This document shows, piece by piece, positions 30,303-40,812 of a DNA stretch of 42,669 nucleotides (its first letter is position 1; each line of letters starts with the position of its first letter). Below the pieces are notes generated by a model. That model searched no databases. It worked only from the letters and a program-made list of their open reading frames with translations, and was not told the origin of the DNA. The DNA comes from Bacteroidota bacterium. Lineage in GTDB: Bacteria; Bacteroidota; Bacteroidia; NS11-12g; UBA955. The DNA lies in assembly GCA_016868535.1 (NCBI GenBank), contig VGGQ01000005.1:1-42669 (forward strand), read 5' to 3'. The translations under genes were made by a program, and so were the position numbers.

Positions 30303-31649
30303 ATGCCATCACATTTTGAACCGGATGTAATCCGCATGACAGGAGCCATTATCAAGGTAATCGGCGTGGGCGGAGGCGGAAGCAATGCCGTGAACCATAT
30401 GTTCCGCCAGGGAATAGAAGGAGTTGAATTTTATGTGTGCAATACCGATGCACAGGCACTGCTTGACAGTCCTGTGCCTAACCGCATTCAACTGGGCTTG
30501 CAACTCACCGAAGGACTGGGCGCCGGATCAGAACCCGAAATGGGCAGAATGGCTGCTCTGGAAAGCGAGCAACAAATACAGGATTTGCTGAGTACTAATA
30601 CCAAAATGGTGTTTATTACAGCCGGAATGGGCGGTGGAACCGGTACAGGTGCTGCTCCAATTATTGCCCAAATCAGCAGAGCCATGGGTATTTTAACTGT
30701 TGGCATTGTTACCATTCCCTTCGATGACGAAGGTCCGGACAGAATCGGACAGGCTACGCAGGGTATAGAGAATCTGAAACCCCATGTAGATGCTTTGTTA
30801 AGTATCAGTAATGACCGCATTGTGGAAATGTACGGAGATTTGCCCGTAAGGCAGGCCTTCGCCAAAGCCGACGACATTCTGTGCACTGCAGCCAAAGGAA
30901 TTGCTGAAATCATTACGAAAGCCGGCATCATCAATGTTGACTTTAAAGATGTGCAAACCGCCATGACCAGCAGCGGAAGGGCTATCATGGGCACAGGGGT
31001 AGCCGCCGGACCCGAAAGGGCTGAAGAGGCCGCCAGACTCGCACTAGACAGCCCTTTGCTGGACAATACCCGCATCAACAAGGCCAAACACCTGCTTGTT
31101 AACATTACTTATGGATCCAAAGAGCCCACCATTGGTGAAACGGCCAGGGTAAAAAAATACCTGCAACAGGAAGCCGGTAACTCCGCGCACCTGAAAATGG
31201 GCATTACCCATGACGAAAGGCTGGAAGAAGAGATTTCCATCACGGTAATTGCTACCGGTTTTGAAGTACCTGCCACAACCATTCCACAGCGAGTAGTTTC
31301 CGCTCCTGAAGTATTTGTGAGCCAGGAAATTCATAATGATGATGGTTTCGGCAAACTGGCCCAGCCCATATCGTTTGATGACCCTGTGGCTGAGATTCCA
31401 CCGGCACAAGCACAACAACGGGTACCGGAAGACTACGAACACTTATGTAACCTTGAACCTTCACGCCTATCCCGCGAAAACTTGCTTGAATCACTTGAAA
31501 CCCCAGCCTATCTGCGGAGAGATAAGGTTTTGTTTCAGGCACCTGCCAGCGAAAACAATCAGGTTTCACGAATGACCATTGCGGAAAATACCGAAGAAGT
31601 GGATCATATTGTAAAACCCAACAGGCACCTGCATGACAACGTAGATTAG
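30303..31649 (+). CDS. ftsZ: Cell division protein FtsZ
   Basis: 448 aa; GVGGGGSNAVNHM, tubulin signature GMGGGTGTGAAP, FDDEGPDR, C-terminal TPAYLRRDKV. Confidence 0.97.
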   Translation: MPSHFEPDVIRMTGAIIKVIGVGGGGSNAVNHMFRQGIEGVEFYVCNTDAQALLDSPVPNRIQLGLQLTEGLGAGSEPEMGRMAALESEQQIQDLLSTNTKMVFITAGMGGGTGTGAAPIIAQISRAMGILTVGIVTIPFDDEGPDRIGQATQGIENLKPHVDALLSISNDRIVEMYGDLPVRQAFAKADDILCTAAKGIAEIITKAGIINVDFKDVQTAMTSSGRAIMGTGVAAGPERAEEAARLALDSPLLDNTRINKAKHLLVNITYGSKEPTIGETARVKKYLQQEAGNSAHLKMGITHDERLEEEISITVIATGFEVPATTIPQRVVSAPEVFVSQEIHNDDGFGKLAQPISFDDPVAEIPPAQAQQRVPEDYEHLCNLEPSRLSRENLLESLETPAYLRRDKVLFQAPASENNQVSRMTIAENTEEVDHIVKPNRHLHDNVD

Positions 31650-31672
31650 TTTTTTCATAGTTGAGTTACAGA

Positions 31673-31704
31673 CAGGGCGGCAGAAATGCTGCCTTGTTTG
31701 TTTT
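31673..31704 (+). terminator. Probable intrinsic terminator after ftsZ
   Basis: ACAGGGCGGCAG-AAATG-CTGCCTTGT hairpin followed by a T-rich tract (TTGTTTTG). Confidence 0.65.
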
Positions 31705-31712
31705 GTAAACCC

Positions 31713-32990
31713 TTACAAATCCTGATAAACAGATGCGAATTTGGCTGCAATTACCGCTGTATCGTAGTTAGTGACCGCCTTATTTCTTGCGTTATTTCTG
31801 TATGCGGCCCAGTTTCTATTATCCTTTAAAAAAGAAGCCACTTTTTCAGCCAGACTTACCGCATCACCTGAATCTGCCAGAAAACCATTTAACCCCTCAT
31901 CCACAAGTTCAGGAATGCCTCCTACCCGGAAGCCCGCAACCGGTATCCCCATCGATAAACTCTCCATTATGGTGGTGGGCAAATTATCCTGAACGGAAGT
32001 TATTACATACAAATCGCTCATTAGAATAGCATGCTTGATTCTATCAGCATCCGAAACATACCCCCAGAAGGTAAATGGAAAATCAAACTTTAGCTCCAAT
32101 CCTTTATTGTCACCTAGAATCAAGGCATGAAAGGCAATACTCTGTTGTTGCAGTGCAGAACATAAATCGACGAACAAGGAAAAACCCTTGGCCTGATTGC
32201 CCAGATAAGCAGCAGAAAAAAGCAGAACAGGCATGTTTTGGGGCAAACCATATTTTGTGCACAATGTCTCGCGCTCCTCTGCCGCTATTGGCTGGTAAGA
32301 TATCGTATTAATTGGATTCGGAATCACCTCGAAGGGCTTATTGTTTCGCATAACAAGGCTGTTTGTACCCTGTTCGGCCAGCCAGCGGCTGGGTGTTATC
32401 CAGCGAATTTGATTGTTGCCCCATAAACTTATTTTTTTCTGAATCAGTACCGACGACAAATCGTCAGAAGCCGGATTTTTCAGATATTTACAGTTGCCAC
32501 AGCCGGTTTCATGGTTGGTACAACCCCAATTGTAATAGCATCCTCCTGTTACAGGCCATAAATCGTGGCATGTCCACACAAATTTCTTGGGCAAAGCCAG
32601 TAGTTTCTCGAGGGTAGCAAATGACTGAAATCCTTTGTGCACCCAGTGCAGATGGATTATATCCGCCTCCTGAACCAGCGGATGCCTGCTGATATCTATT
32701 CCCTGAGAAGCATGGCTGAACTGAAAACGAATAGACTTACCAGCCTCAAATCTTAAAAAATCCAGTTTGTCCAGTGCATGACGAAAGAAGGCCGTGAAGC
32801 AGTTCCATGGCGTATTTGAAATCAAACTATAGCCCCACGTCGATTTGCCGCTGTAGGGTTTACCTGAAAAGACAAGATGCTTTGAAAAGACCAAGCCAGA
32901 TTCATTCAACGCCTCATTGAGTCGCTGTGCCACAACAGACGCGCCCCCTTCAGATGATGCATTGATATGAAGTACCTTCAGCTTTTTCAA
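31713..32990 (-). CDS. Glycosyltransferase family 4-type
   Basis: 425 aa; EGGASVVAQRLNEAL, HLHWVHKGF, TCHDLWPVTGGCYY..CTNHETGCGNC, VIPNPINT, ESLSMGIPVAGFRVGGIPELV. Confidence 0.9.
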   Translation of the reverse strand: MKKLKVLHINASSEGGASVVAQRLNEALNESGLVFSKHLVFSGKPYSGKSTWGYSLISNTPWNCFTAFFRHALDKLDFLRFEAGKSIRFQFSHASQGIDISRHPLVQEADIIHLHWVHKGFQSFATLEKLLALPKKFVWTCHDLWPVTGGCYYNWGCTNHETGCGNCKYLKNPASDDLSSVLIQKKISLWGNNQIRWITPSRWLAEQGTNSLVMRNNKPFEVIPNPINTISYQPIAAEERETLCTKYGLPQNMPVLLFSAAYLGNQAKGFSLFVDLCSALQQQSIAFHALILGDNKGLELKFDFPFTFWGYVSDADRIKHAILMSDLYVITSVQDNLPTTIMESLSMGIPVAGFRVGGIPELVDEGLNGFLADSGDAVSLAEKVASFLKDNRNWAAYRNNARNKAVTNYDTAVIAAKFASVYQDL

Positions 32991-32992
32991 TT

Positions 32993-34222
32993 TTAATTCG
33001 TATTGTCGTCAGACATAATTTCATTTGAGCGGGAGCGCAGCCTGGAAACCAGCATAATGGCAAGCAGCAAATTCAGCATCATCAGCAAGCCTGCGCTGAT
33101 GTATGGCAGCATAAAACCCATGCTGTAGAGGAATCCGCTGACCACCGGTCCCACAGAACGCGCCAGCGAACTTGTACTTTGCAGTAACCCCAGGGTTTTG
33201 CCCTGATCATGGGCCGGTGTGTTAACAGAAACCAGCGAATTGATGGCGGGCGTAAGCATGCCATTTCCAATCGCAAGGCAGATTACGGCACAAATCTGGA
33301 CCATTACAAACCATTTCTGAGAAGGCAGCGGAATGATAGACAAACCCACAGCCACTATCGGGCAGCCGAATAACATCATGCGCTGCAACCCCACCACGCG
33401 CTGGATTGTACCAATCAAACCACCCTGCACCACAGCACTGCATACCCCAATAAATCCAAACATATAACCCACCTGCTTTACTGTGAGGTGGTAATGCTCG
33501 CTCCACAGTACGGAAGCATTTACCTGCATCATGCTGAAAGCCGCTAGGTAAATAACGTTGATAATAAACAACTTAAACAGAATTTCTTCCTTCCACACAC
33601 GTCTTAATCCGGTGAATGAGGAAATAATAGAGCGTCTTTCGGTGTTTTTTTCTGTTAAACTTTCGGGCAGGGTAAACCAAGCCATGATAAAATTCAGCAA
33701 GCACAGTGCGGCAGTGCCAAAGCCCACCCACATCAGTCCGCCTGCTTCAAACAAAGCGCCGCCTATGGGTGGACCAAACACAAAACCCAGTCCGAATGCC
33801 GCACCAATCAGTCCCATTCTTTTGGCCCGCTCCTGCGGTGGCGTAATATCTGCGATATAAGCCTGTGCCGCGCTAATGTTAGCACTGCCAATTCCGGCCA
33901 ACAGCCGCGCCAGAAAGAGGATGATAAAAGTATTGCTGATGCCAAGCATCAAATAACCTACAGCCGTTGCCAAGATGCTGCCTAGAATAATGGGCCTGCG
34001 GCCGATTTTATCGCTCAGCGAGCCCCAGATTGGCGAAAACAGAAACTGCATGAGCGAAAATACACCCATGGTAAGACCTACCGCCACGTCAGCATCCAGG
34101 TGCAGTCCCGATTGTAAAGCCATTTCCTTGGATACCACCGGCAGAATAGGAATGATTATTCCAAAGCCCAGCAGGTCGATGAAAATGGTAAAAAAAAGGG
34201 TTAAGATGCGTTTGTCTTTCAT
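32993..34222 (-). CDS. MFS transporter (TCR/Tet-like)
   Basis: 409 aa, 12-TM pattern; FIDLLGFGIIIPILP, SPIWGSLSDKIGRRPIILGS, ARLLAGIGSANISAAQAYIADITPPQERAKRMG. Confidence 0.92.
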   Translation of the reverse strand: MKDKRILTLFFTIFIDLLGFGIIIPILPVVSKEMALQSGLHLDADVAVGLTMGVFSLMQFLFSPIWGSLSDKIGRRPIILGSILATAVGYLMLGISNTFIILFLARLLAGIGSANISAAQAYIADITPPQERAKRMGLIGAAFGLGFVFGPPIGGALFEAGGLMWVGFGTAALCLLNFIMAWFTLPESLTEKNTERRSIISSFTGLRRVWKEEILFKLFIINVIYLAAFSMMQVNASVLWSEHYHLTVKQVGYMFGFIGVCSAVVQGGLIGTIQRVVGLQRMMLFGCPIVAVGLSIIPLPSQKWFVMVQICAVICLAIGNGMLTPAINSLVSVNTPAHDQGKTLGLLQSTSSLARSVGPVVSGFLYSMGFMLPYISAGLLMMLNLLLAIMLVSRLRSRSNEIMSDDNTN

Positions 34223-34710
34223 ACGTTTTGTTTGAGAAGCTGCTTGCCCATCCAGTGGTCACGGAATGGCTTCAAGGGCTGTGATGTATAAGTTTCAAGA
34301 CGGGTGTGCATCACGTCTGCAACAGGTGTATTTTCATTGAGTTTGCCTGATTCAATAGCAGCAGCAGCCGATTGCCGGGTGTTAACACCTGCGGATTCAC
34401 CTTCAGGAACCAATAGCAGCAGGCGATTCAGAAAATCTATGCCGGTTGCTGTCGTAAAATCTGTCAGCAACCTATAAACCTTGTCTATACTGCATCCTGA
34501 GGGCGCCTCAACAGATTCATCTACGGCCACTGTGAGCAGGGCATTCCAGCGCAGTTCAAACCCTGCTAAAAGTGCACTGCCATGGGATTTCCAGCCGCTA
34601 ACAAATTCAGTCATTGTCTGGTTTAACTGCGCGGCCTCGTTTGCATTTAAAGGCCTGTCGGCGATGAAAAACCACACACGCGAACTGGGAGACAAATGGG
34701 CTATACTCAT
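34219..34710 (-). CDS. Conserved hypothetical protein
   Basis: 163 aa; start overlaps both neighbours by ATGA, so coupled in the operon. VWFFIADRPLNANEAAQL resembles a small Bacteroidota family sometimes labelled 'ABC transporter ATPase', but no Walker motifs are visible. Confidence 0.7.
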   Translation of the reverse strand: MSIAHLSPSSRVWFFIADRPLNANEAAQLNQTMTEFVSGWKSHGSALLAGFELRWNALLTVAVDESVEAPSGCSIDKVYRLLTDFTTATGIDFLNRLLLLVPEGESAGVNTRQSAAAAIESGKLNENTPVADVMHTRLETYTSQPLKPFRDHWMGKQLLKQNV

Positions 34711-35492
34711 GAATTGGCGGTACTTTGGTCTACCAGCTCGGCAATATCCAACACCTGAATCTCGTTTTCCTTTTCAAAGTGCTTGGTACCGTCGCGCAAC
34801 ATGGTCATGCAGAAGGGGCAATTCACGGCCAGTACCGCAGCACCAGATTCCAGCACATCTTCGGTGCGCTCCACGTTCACTTCTTTTTTGCCCGATTCGG
34901 CTTCCTTAAACATCTGGGCACCACCGGCTCCACAACACAATCCGTTGCTGCGGCAACGTTTCAGTTCCACCAAATCCGCATCAAGGCGCTCTATGACCAT
35001 GCGGGGCGCTTCATAAACGCCATTGGCACGGCCCAAGTAGCAACTGTCGTGGTAGGTGATTTTTTTGCCTTTGAAAGGCCCGCCTTCAATGGCCAGACGA
35101 CCTTCTTCCAGCAGCTGATTGATGAACTGGGTGTGGTGGATCACCTCATAATTGCCACCGAGGTCAGGATATTCGTTTTTCAGGGTATTGTAGCAATGCG
35201 GACAAGCAGTGACCATTTTTTTTACTCCGTAACCATTTAGCAGTTCTATGTTTTGCATGGCCTGCATCTGAAACAGAAACTCGTTTCCCGCGCGCTTGGC
35301 AGGATCACCGGTACAACCTTCTTCAGTGCCCAGGATGGCGAATTTTATACCTGCTTTTTGCAATATAGACGCGAGGGCCTTTGAAACCCGCTGTGCGCGC
35401 TCATCAAAGCTTCCTGCACAACCCACCCAAAACAAAATTTCGGGCGTTTCTCCAGCGTTCAAATAGTCCTGAATGTTTTTAATCGGATTCAT
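34707..35492 (-). CDS. (Fe-S)-binding protein with CCG cysteine-rich domains
   Basis: 261 aa; VTACPHCYNTLKNEYPDLG, YHDSCYLGRANGVYEAPR, LCCGAGGAQMF, NCPFCMTMLRDG. Confidence 0.92.
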   Translation of the reverse strand: MNPIKNIQDYLNAGETPEILFWVGCAGSFDERAQRVSKALASILQKAGIKFAILGTEEGCTGDPAKRAGNEFLFQMQAMQNIELLNGYGVKKMVTACPHCYNTLKNEYPDLGGNYEVIHHTQFINQLLEEGRLAIEGGPFKGKKITYHDSCYLGRANGVYEAPRMVIERLDADLVELKRCRSNGLCCGAGGAQMFKEAESGKKEVNVERTEDVLESGAAVLAVNCPFCMTMLRDGTKHFEKENEIQVLDIAELVDQSTANS

Positions 35493-35581
35493 AATTTACG
35501 ACTGCAATTTCACGATAAACAAGTAAAAAACACAACCGGTTTTTACACATTGTCGGCAAGCCCGTATTTTCGTTGCACAAG

Positions 35582-36655
35582 ATGCGTCTTCTCGGATTCA
35601 CTATCTTTCTTTTTTATGCTGTTTTCAGCCATGCCCAAAGCTATCGGGGATTATCGGTTGTAAGCACAAAAACCGCCTGGGTTTCGGGAAGCAAAGGCAG
35701 TATTCTCAGAACGATCAACTGGGGCAAAAGCTGGGACACCCTCAATCCGAAAGACTATGCAGGCAAGGATTTCCGCGATATGCACGCTTTCAGCCGCAAA
35801 AAAGCCGTGGCTATGAGCAGTGGCGACAGCGGTGTGGTTATTATAACCCGGGATGGCGGAAAAACCTGGAAAGAAATATACCACGATTACAGGCCAGGTA
35901 GTTTTTTGGATGCCATGGATATGTACAAAGGCAAACTCGTTCTGGTTGGGGATGGCATTTTGCATCAAAAAATGTACCAGATCCGTGCTGAAAACGTGCT
36001 GAAAAACGACTCACTGAAGGCCTTTACTATTTTCGCCAAAGACCGCAAAAGCTATTACAAACAAGGTTTTCAGCCCGACAGCACCTCCTCGTATTTTGCA
36101 GCCTCGGGCAGCAACGTGCAGTGGACCGGCAAACACAACTTCTGCGCGATTCCCATTATAGATGAGAAGAGCATATTTATCCGTGTTTCCGACAATCTTA
36201 TCCGTTTTCGCAGCCGTTTACCCTTCAAACAGCAAAAAGCAGGAGGTGCCTACGGATTTTACATGCACCGGAATAAAACCGGTGTGGCCGTGGGCGGTTC
36301 ATTTTATAAACCCAATGAAACAGACAGCACGGCATGCTACACCACCGACGGAGGACGCACCTGGACACCCTGCCAAACCATGCCAAATGGTTACCGCAGC
36401 GGGGTTTGCGCACACAAGCGTGGCAAAATATGGGTTTGTACAGGACCCAGTGGCAGCGATTACAGCACCGATGCCGGTAAAAACTGGAAACCCCTCTTTT
36501 ATGTAAAAGGTTTTAACGTTTGCACCATCCGTGGCAATTCCCTATGGCTGGCCGGCAAAGCGTCTGCCCGCATTTGGTTAAAAGATTTGCTTAAAGTTCA
36601 GCGGGAAGCCGAAATTAATCGGTCTTCGCCTCGTGGTACTCCTCCTCGGTATTGA
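35582..36655 (+). CDS. Exported Ycf48/BNR-like beta-propeller protein
   Basis: Likely ATG at 35582; signal-like N-terminus ([19 protein letters not shown]) then [63 protein letters not shown]. Confidence 0.82.
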   Translation: MRLLGFTIFLFYAVFSHAQSYRGLSVVSTKTAWVSGSKGSILRTINWGKSWDTLNPKDYAGKDFRDMHAFSRKKAVAMSSGDSGVVIITRDGGKTWKEIYHDYRPGSFLDAMDMYKGKLVLVGDGILHQKMYQIRAENVLKNDSLKAFTIFAKDRKSYYKQGFQPDSTSSYFAASGSNVQWTGKHNFCAIPIIDEKSIFIRVSDNLIRFRSRLPFKQQKAGGAYGFYMHRNKTGVAVGGSFYKPNETDSTACYTTDGGRTWTPCQTMPNGYRSGVCAHKRGKIWVCTGPSGSDYSTDAGKNWKPLFYVKGFNVCTIRGNSLWLAGKASARIWLKDLLKVQREAEINRSSPRGTPPRY

Positions 36656-38177
36656 TTTGCCAGAGTTTGTCTTTGTTGCTGATACCTGAAAGGATATTGT
36701 CTACCGCAGTCATGGCCGTGAGCATGCTGTGGTCGCTGTTGTTGTATTTGTGCATGCCGTTTCTGCCAATGAGGTAGAGATTTTCCATGTTATTTACATA
36801 GTCAATCACCCGCTGAAACTCGCTGTAGGATCCGGTATAAGCGGGATAGGTTTTGGGCATCCGAATGAGTGTACTGTCAATCACATCTTCCGCAGCCAGC
36901 AGACCAATCTTCTCCATTTCCTTCACCGCCATGGCCTTGAAATCATCATCCGATAAGCTCCACAGGGCATCGCCTTCGTTGCAGAAATATTCCAGTCCCA
37001 GCCAGGTAGTATTGGCATCGGCCACCAGATAGGGGCTCCAGTTGTTGAAAATCTGCAATCGCCCGATGTTTACACCACGCTCCTGAATGTAAATCCAGTT
37101 GTCCTGCAGCGTACCCGGTTTCATTTTTTTACAGAGCAATCCCACCGTGATAAAATCGCGGTAAGACAACGCCATGGCAATGTTTTTCACCTGTTCATCG
37201 GTTTTAAAGGAAAAGGCCTCAAACAAATCTTTCACCGGCATAGTACTAAAAACCAGGTCGGATTTGAATTCCACGGTCTCGCCATTTGCATTTTTTACCC
37301 AGACTGCGGTAATTCCCTGCACAGATCCATCCAGCCTAACAACGCTATGCTCAGTCAGTATCCGGCCACCCATTTCCTGCAGCCTTTCTGCCACACGTTC
37401 CCACATTTGTCCCGGGCCCAGCTTAGGATACAGGAATTTTTCAATCAGCGAGGTTTCTGTGCCCTTCTGATCAATATCCACTGGCTTTTTACGCCTGAAA
37501 ATTTGCTGTACCGCATGTACCATGGCTTTGCTAACAGATAGGCCCTTTACCCTTTGTGCACCCCAATCCTTGGCTATTTCATGGCACTTAAAACCCCATA
37601 CTTTTTCGGTGTAATCCTTAAAAAATGTGAGGTACAATTCTTTGCCAAAACGGTTGATGATAAAGTCTTCCAGGGTCACTTCAGGCCTGCGCGGAAACAG
37701 ACGAATTTTGGCGTAGCTAAATACAATTTTAAAAACACGCACAGCACCTAAATTTCTAAGGGTTTGCTGGTTCAGCGAAATCGGATAACTAAAGAATTTA
37801 CCCAGAAAATAAATGCGGCTAATACGGTTCCTCAAAAGCATTACCAGCCGCGTTTTATCGGGATCGGCCTCTGTACCTGTCACTTCAGCTTCTTTGCCGT
37901 GGTAGTGAATGTGAGCATGCGATGCGCCTTTTTCTATTGGCATCATGCTGAGCCACCACTGCATCACGCGGTCGCTTTTGCTAAAAAAACGATGTCCACC
38001 AATATCCATGCGGTTTCCCTTGTAATTGACCGTGCGGGAAATGCCACCCATATAAGTGGAGGATTCCAGCACCGTCACTTCATAGTCTTCGCTTCGCGAA
38101 AGCAACTCATACGCAGCTGTGAGCCCTGCAGGCCCCGCTCCAATTATCACTGCGTGTTTTTTGTTGCTCATAACCAC
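36615..38177 (-). CDS. NAD(P)/FAD-dependent oxidoreductase (amine oxidase / UDP-galactopyranose mutase-like fold)
   Basis: 520 aa (true ATG may be 38171, MSNKKHAV); [68 protein letters not shown]. Confidence 0.88.
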   Translation of the reverse strand: MVMSNKKHAVIIGAGPAGLTAAYELLSRSEDYEVTVLESSTYMGGISRTVNYKGNRMDIGGHRFFSKSDRVMQWWLSMMPIEKGASHAHIHYHGKEAEVTGTEADPDKTRLVMLLRNRISRIYFLGKFFSYPISLNQQTLRNLGAVRVFKIVFSYAKIRLFPRRPEVTLEDFIINRFGKELYLTFFKDYTEKVWGFKCHEIAKDWGAQRVKGLSVSKAMVHAVQQIFRRKKPVDIDQKGTETSLIEKFLYPKLGPGQMWERVAERLQEMGGRILTEHSVVRLDGSVQGITAVWVKNANGETVEFKSDLVFSTMPVKDLFEAFSFKTDEQVKNIAMALSYRDFITVGLLCKKMKPGTLQDNWIYIQERGVNIGRLQIFNNWSPYLVADANTTWLGLEYFCNEGDALWSLSDDDFKAMAVKEMEKIGLLAAEDVIDSTLIRMPKTYPAYTGSYSEFQRVIDYVNNMENLYLIGRNGMHKYNNSDHSMLTAMTAVDNILSGISNKDKLWQINTEEEYHEAKTD

Positions 38178-38209
38178 CTAAAAACCAACAGCGACAATAA
38201 TTTTAGGAA

Positions 38210-38926
38210 TTATTTACTGAAGAAATTGTATTTCAAAATGCACCAGACGGCCCTGAAACCGTCTTTCCACCCGATTTTTTTGCCCTCTTCATACGTGCGC
38301 CCGTAATAGCTGATACCCATCTCATAAATGCGGATTTTGGGAATACGCGACACTTTGGCGGTAACCTCGGGTTCAAAACCAAAGCGTTTCTCTTTTAACT
38401 GAATGCCCTGAATGATTTCCCTGCGAAAAAGCTTGTAGCAGGTTTCCATATCAGTCAGGTTTAGGTTGGTGAACATGTTTGACAGGAATGTAAGCATTTT
38501 ATTACCAATAGAATGCCAGAAAAACAAGATTCGGTGTGGATTTCCGCCCATAAAACGGCTCCCATAAACGACATCCGCAAATCCGTCCAAAATGGGCTGT
38601 AGCAGAATGTTGTATTCGTTGGGATCGTATTCCAGATCCGCATCCTGAACAATAACAAAATCGCCGGTAGCTTTTTGAATGCCGGTGTGCAATGCCGCGC
38701 CTTTGCCCTGGTTCACCTCATGCCTGTAATACTGAATGTTCAGCTGAGGATTGGCGGCAATATAGGCCTGAATGGCTTCCTCGGTATTGTCTTTGGAGCA
38801 GTCGTTAACAATGATGACCTCTTTGGCAATTTGGTCGCGCAGCGAAACTGCCTTCACCTTGTTCAGAATCAGTTGTATGGTCCTGCCTTCGTTGTAAGCC
38901 GGAATAACAATGGAAAGTGTTGGCAT
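38210..38926 (-). CDS. Glycosyltransferase family 2 (DPM1-like)
   Basis: 238 aa; [62 protein letters not shown]. Confidence 0.93.
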   Translation of the reverse strand: MPTLSIVIPAYNEGRTIQLILNKVKAVSLRDQIAKEVIIVNDCSKDNTEEAIQAYIAANPQLNIQYYRHEVNQGKGAALHTGIQKATGDFVIVQDADLEYDPNEYNILLQPILDGFADVVYGSRFMGGNPHRILFFWHSIGNKMLTFLSNMFTNLNLTDMETCYKLFRREIIQGIQLKEKRFGFEPEVTAKVSRIPKIRIYEMGISYYGRTYEEGKKIGWKDGFRAVWCILKYNFFSK

Positions 38927-38964
38927 TGCACAGCAAAACTAATTAAACAAACCCAAAGGCGTGA

Positions 38965-39582
38965 TTATATTTTCAAGCGGCACTGCATGAAGCCGGGAAC
39001 CAGAAATACCTTGCCGGTGTCCGCTTCCACACAACGATAGCGTGTACGCATGCGCTCGCCTTTCACAAAGGTGCGTCCGCCTTGGGTTTCAAAGGCCGTG
39101 TTGGCGGGCACTTCCTCTAACAGAACCCAAGTAGTATCGGCATCGTATTTTCGCAGGGTGCGCACCAGTTGTGGACTGCTGCAGCTGCTGGCTTTGGGGT
39201 TTGATAAATACGTAATCAGGGAATGGTGAACATCCCGGGGCAGTAAATTTTCTTGAAAAACGGGTGTGCTTATTTCGCGAAAAAACCATTTCCATTCCTG
39301 TCCGTGTGGTTGCACGCGTCCCTGGTGTTTTTCAAAATTCAGCAGGTGGGCGACTTCGTGCAAAAACGTGATTAGAAACGCATACGGGTTCAAATCCTTG
39401 TTCACGCTGATGCGGTGGTTTTCTCCGGTCGCAGGCGGACGGTAATCACCGTATTTGGTTTGTCTGGGCCGCTTGATATGCAAATGAATCCGGTGGCGCA
39501 GTAACAATTCAGTGGCATATTCTTCCGTACCAACAGGTAGGTACTTCATCAGAACGGCCAGCAGTTGTTGCTTTTCAGACAT
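38965..39582 (-). CDS. SprT-like zinc metalloprotease-like protein
   Basis: 205 aa; FLITFLHEVAHLL (HExxH), HGQEWKWFFREI; TGATG overlap with lhgO. Confidence 0.85.
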   Translation of the reverse strand: MSEKQQLLAVLMKYLPVGTEEYATELLLRHRIHLHIKRPRQTKYGDYRPPATGENHRISVNKDLNPYAFLITFLHEVAHLLNFEKHQGRVQPHGQEWKWFFREISTPVFQENLLPRDVHHSLITYLSNPKASSCSSPQLVRTLRKYDADTTWVLLEEVPANTAFETQGGRTFVKGERMRTRYRCVEADTGKVFLVPGFMQCRLKI

Positions 39583-40778
39583 CAGAAATTTTTGAGAGCC
39601 AGTTCGCTGATGGTATCGCCGATGCTGAGGCTGCTGGTAGCGGCGGGCGATGGCGCATTGAGTACATGCACACAGCCGGGCGCTTCGCGGATGTAGAAAT
39701 CGTCAATCAGGCCGCCGTCTTTGTCGCAAGCCTGTGCACGCACGCCGGCACCTGCGGGTTCCAGGTCTTCTTCCCTGATTTCGGGCACCAGCTCCTGCAG
39801 CGCTTTGGTGAAGGCCGATTTGAAGAAACTGCGATAATACTCGCCCAGTCCGGTTTTCCAGTATTTAAGGGCAACTTTTCTAAAACCATGCCACAGCAGG
39901 CTTTGCCAGAATTCAGACCAATTGAACGAAGTGCGTTTATAACCCTCACGGCGGAAAGCAAACACAGCATTGGGACCTGCTTCAATTTCGCCTGTAATTC
40001 TGCGGGTAAAATGCACACCCAGAAAAGGGAAATTGGGATCGGGTACGGGATAAATCAGGTTCTTAACCAGATGCGCCTTTTCAGGCTTGATGCTGTAGTA
40101 TTCGCCGCGGAACGGGATGATGCGCACATCCAGGTTCTGCCCAGCCATTTCAGCGATTTTATCGCAGTACAGACCGGCACAGTTCACCATGAGCTTACAA
40201 ACGAACGTTTGCTTGGGTGTAATAACCTCCACGCGTCCCTCCTGCGCTTCCACCCCGGTCACTCTGTGGGAGGTGAGAACTTGTCCGCCCAACGCGCTAA
40301 ACTTCTTCGCTATTTTCTCGGAAACCAGCCTGTAGTTTACAATGCCCGTCTGGGGCACAAAAATTCCTTTAATACCACAGCAGTGGGGCTCCCGCTCTTT
40401 TATCTCTGCTTCGGTCAGATATTTCAGTCCCCCCAGGCCATTGTCTACGCCGCGCTGATAAAGCTTCTCAAGCTGTCCCAGTTCGTCTTCCTTGGTGGCC
40501 ACAATCACCTTACCGCAAAATTCAACGGGGATGTTGTACTCCTTGCAAAACTCCAGCAGCATGTGGTAGCCGCGTATACAGTTTTCCGCTTTCAGGCTGC
40601 CGGGTTTGTAGTAGATGCCCGAGTGAATTACCCCGCTGTTGTTGCCCGTCTGGTGCGAAGAAATATCGGCTTCTTTTTCCAGCACCACCACATTCAACGC
40701 GGGTTGTTTTTCCTTGAGTTTCAAAGCGGTTGAGAGGCCCACAATGCCTCCGCCTACGACCACAATATCTGCTTGCAT
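39582..40778 (-). CDS. lhgO: L-2-hydroxyglutarate oxidase
   Basis: 398 aa; DIVVVGGGIVGLSTALKLKE, ISSHQTGNNSGVIHSGIYYKPGSLKA, PFRGEYY, VHFTRRITGEIEAGPNAVFAF. Confidence 0.93.
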   Translation of the reverse strand: MQADIVVVGGGIVGLSTALKLKEKQPALNVVVLEKEADISSHQTGNNSGVIHSGIYYKPGSLKAENCIRGYHMLLEFCKEYNIPVEFCGKVIVATKEDELGQLEKLYQRGVDNGLGGLKYLTEAEIKEREPHCCGIKGIFVPQTGIVNYRLVSEKIAKKFSALGGQVLTSHRVTGVEAQEGRVEVITPKQTFVCKLMVNCAGLYCDKIAEMAGQNLDVRIIPFRGEYYSIKPEKAHLVKNLIYPVPDPNFPFLGVHFTRRITGEIEAGPNAVFAFRREGYKRTSFNWSEFWQSLLWHGFRKVALKYWKTGLGEYYRSFFKSAFTKALQELVPEIREEDLEPAGAGVRAQACDKDGGLIDDFYIREAPGCVHVLNAPSPAATSSLSIGDTISELALKNF

Positions 40779-40812
40779 AGAATTGAGTGCAAAATAACCG
40801 CAGGATTCTATT

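Noticed and set aside
39666-40733. 355-aa ORF on + antisense to lhgO
   Set aside because: The minus strand encodes a full, motif-complete LhgO; the + ORF has no recognisable domain and looks like a codon-bias shadow.
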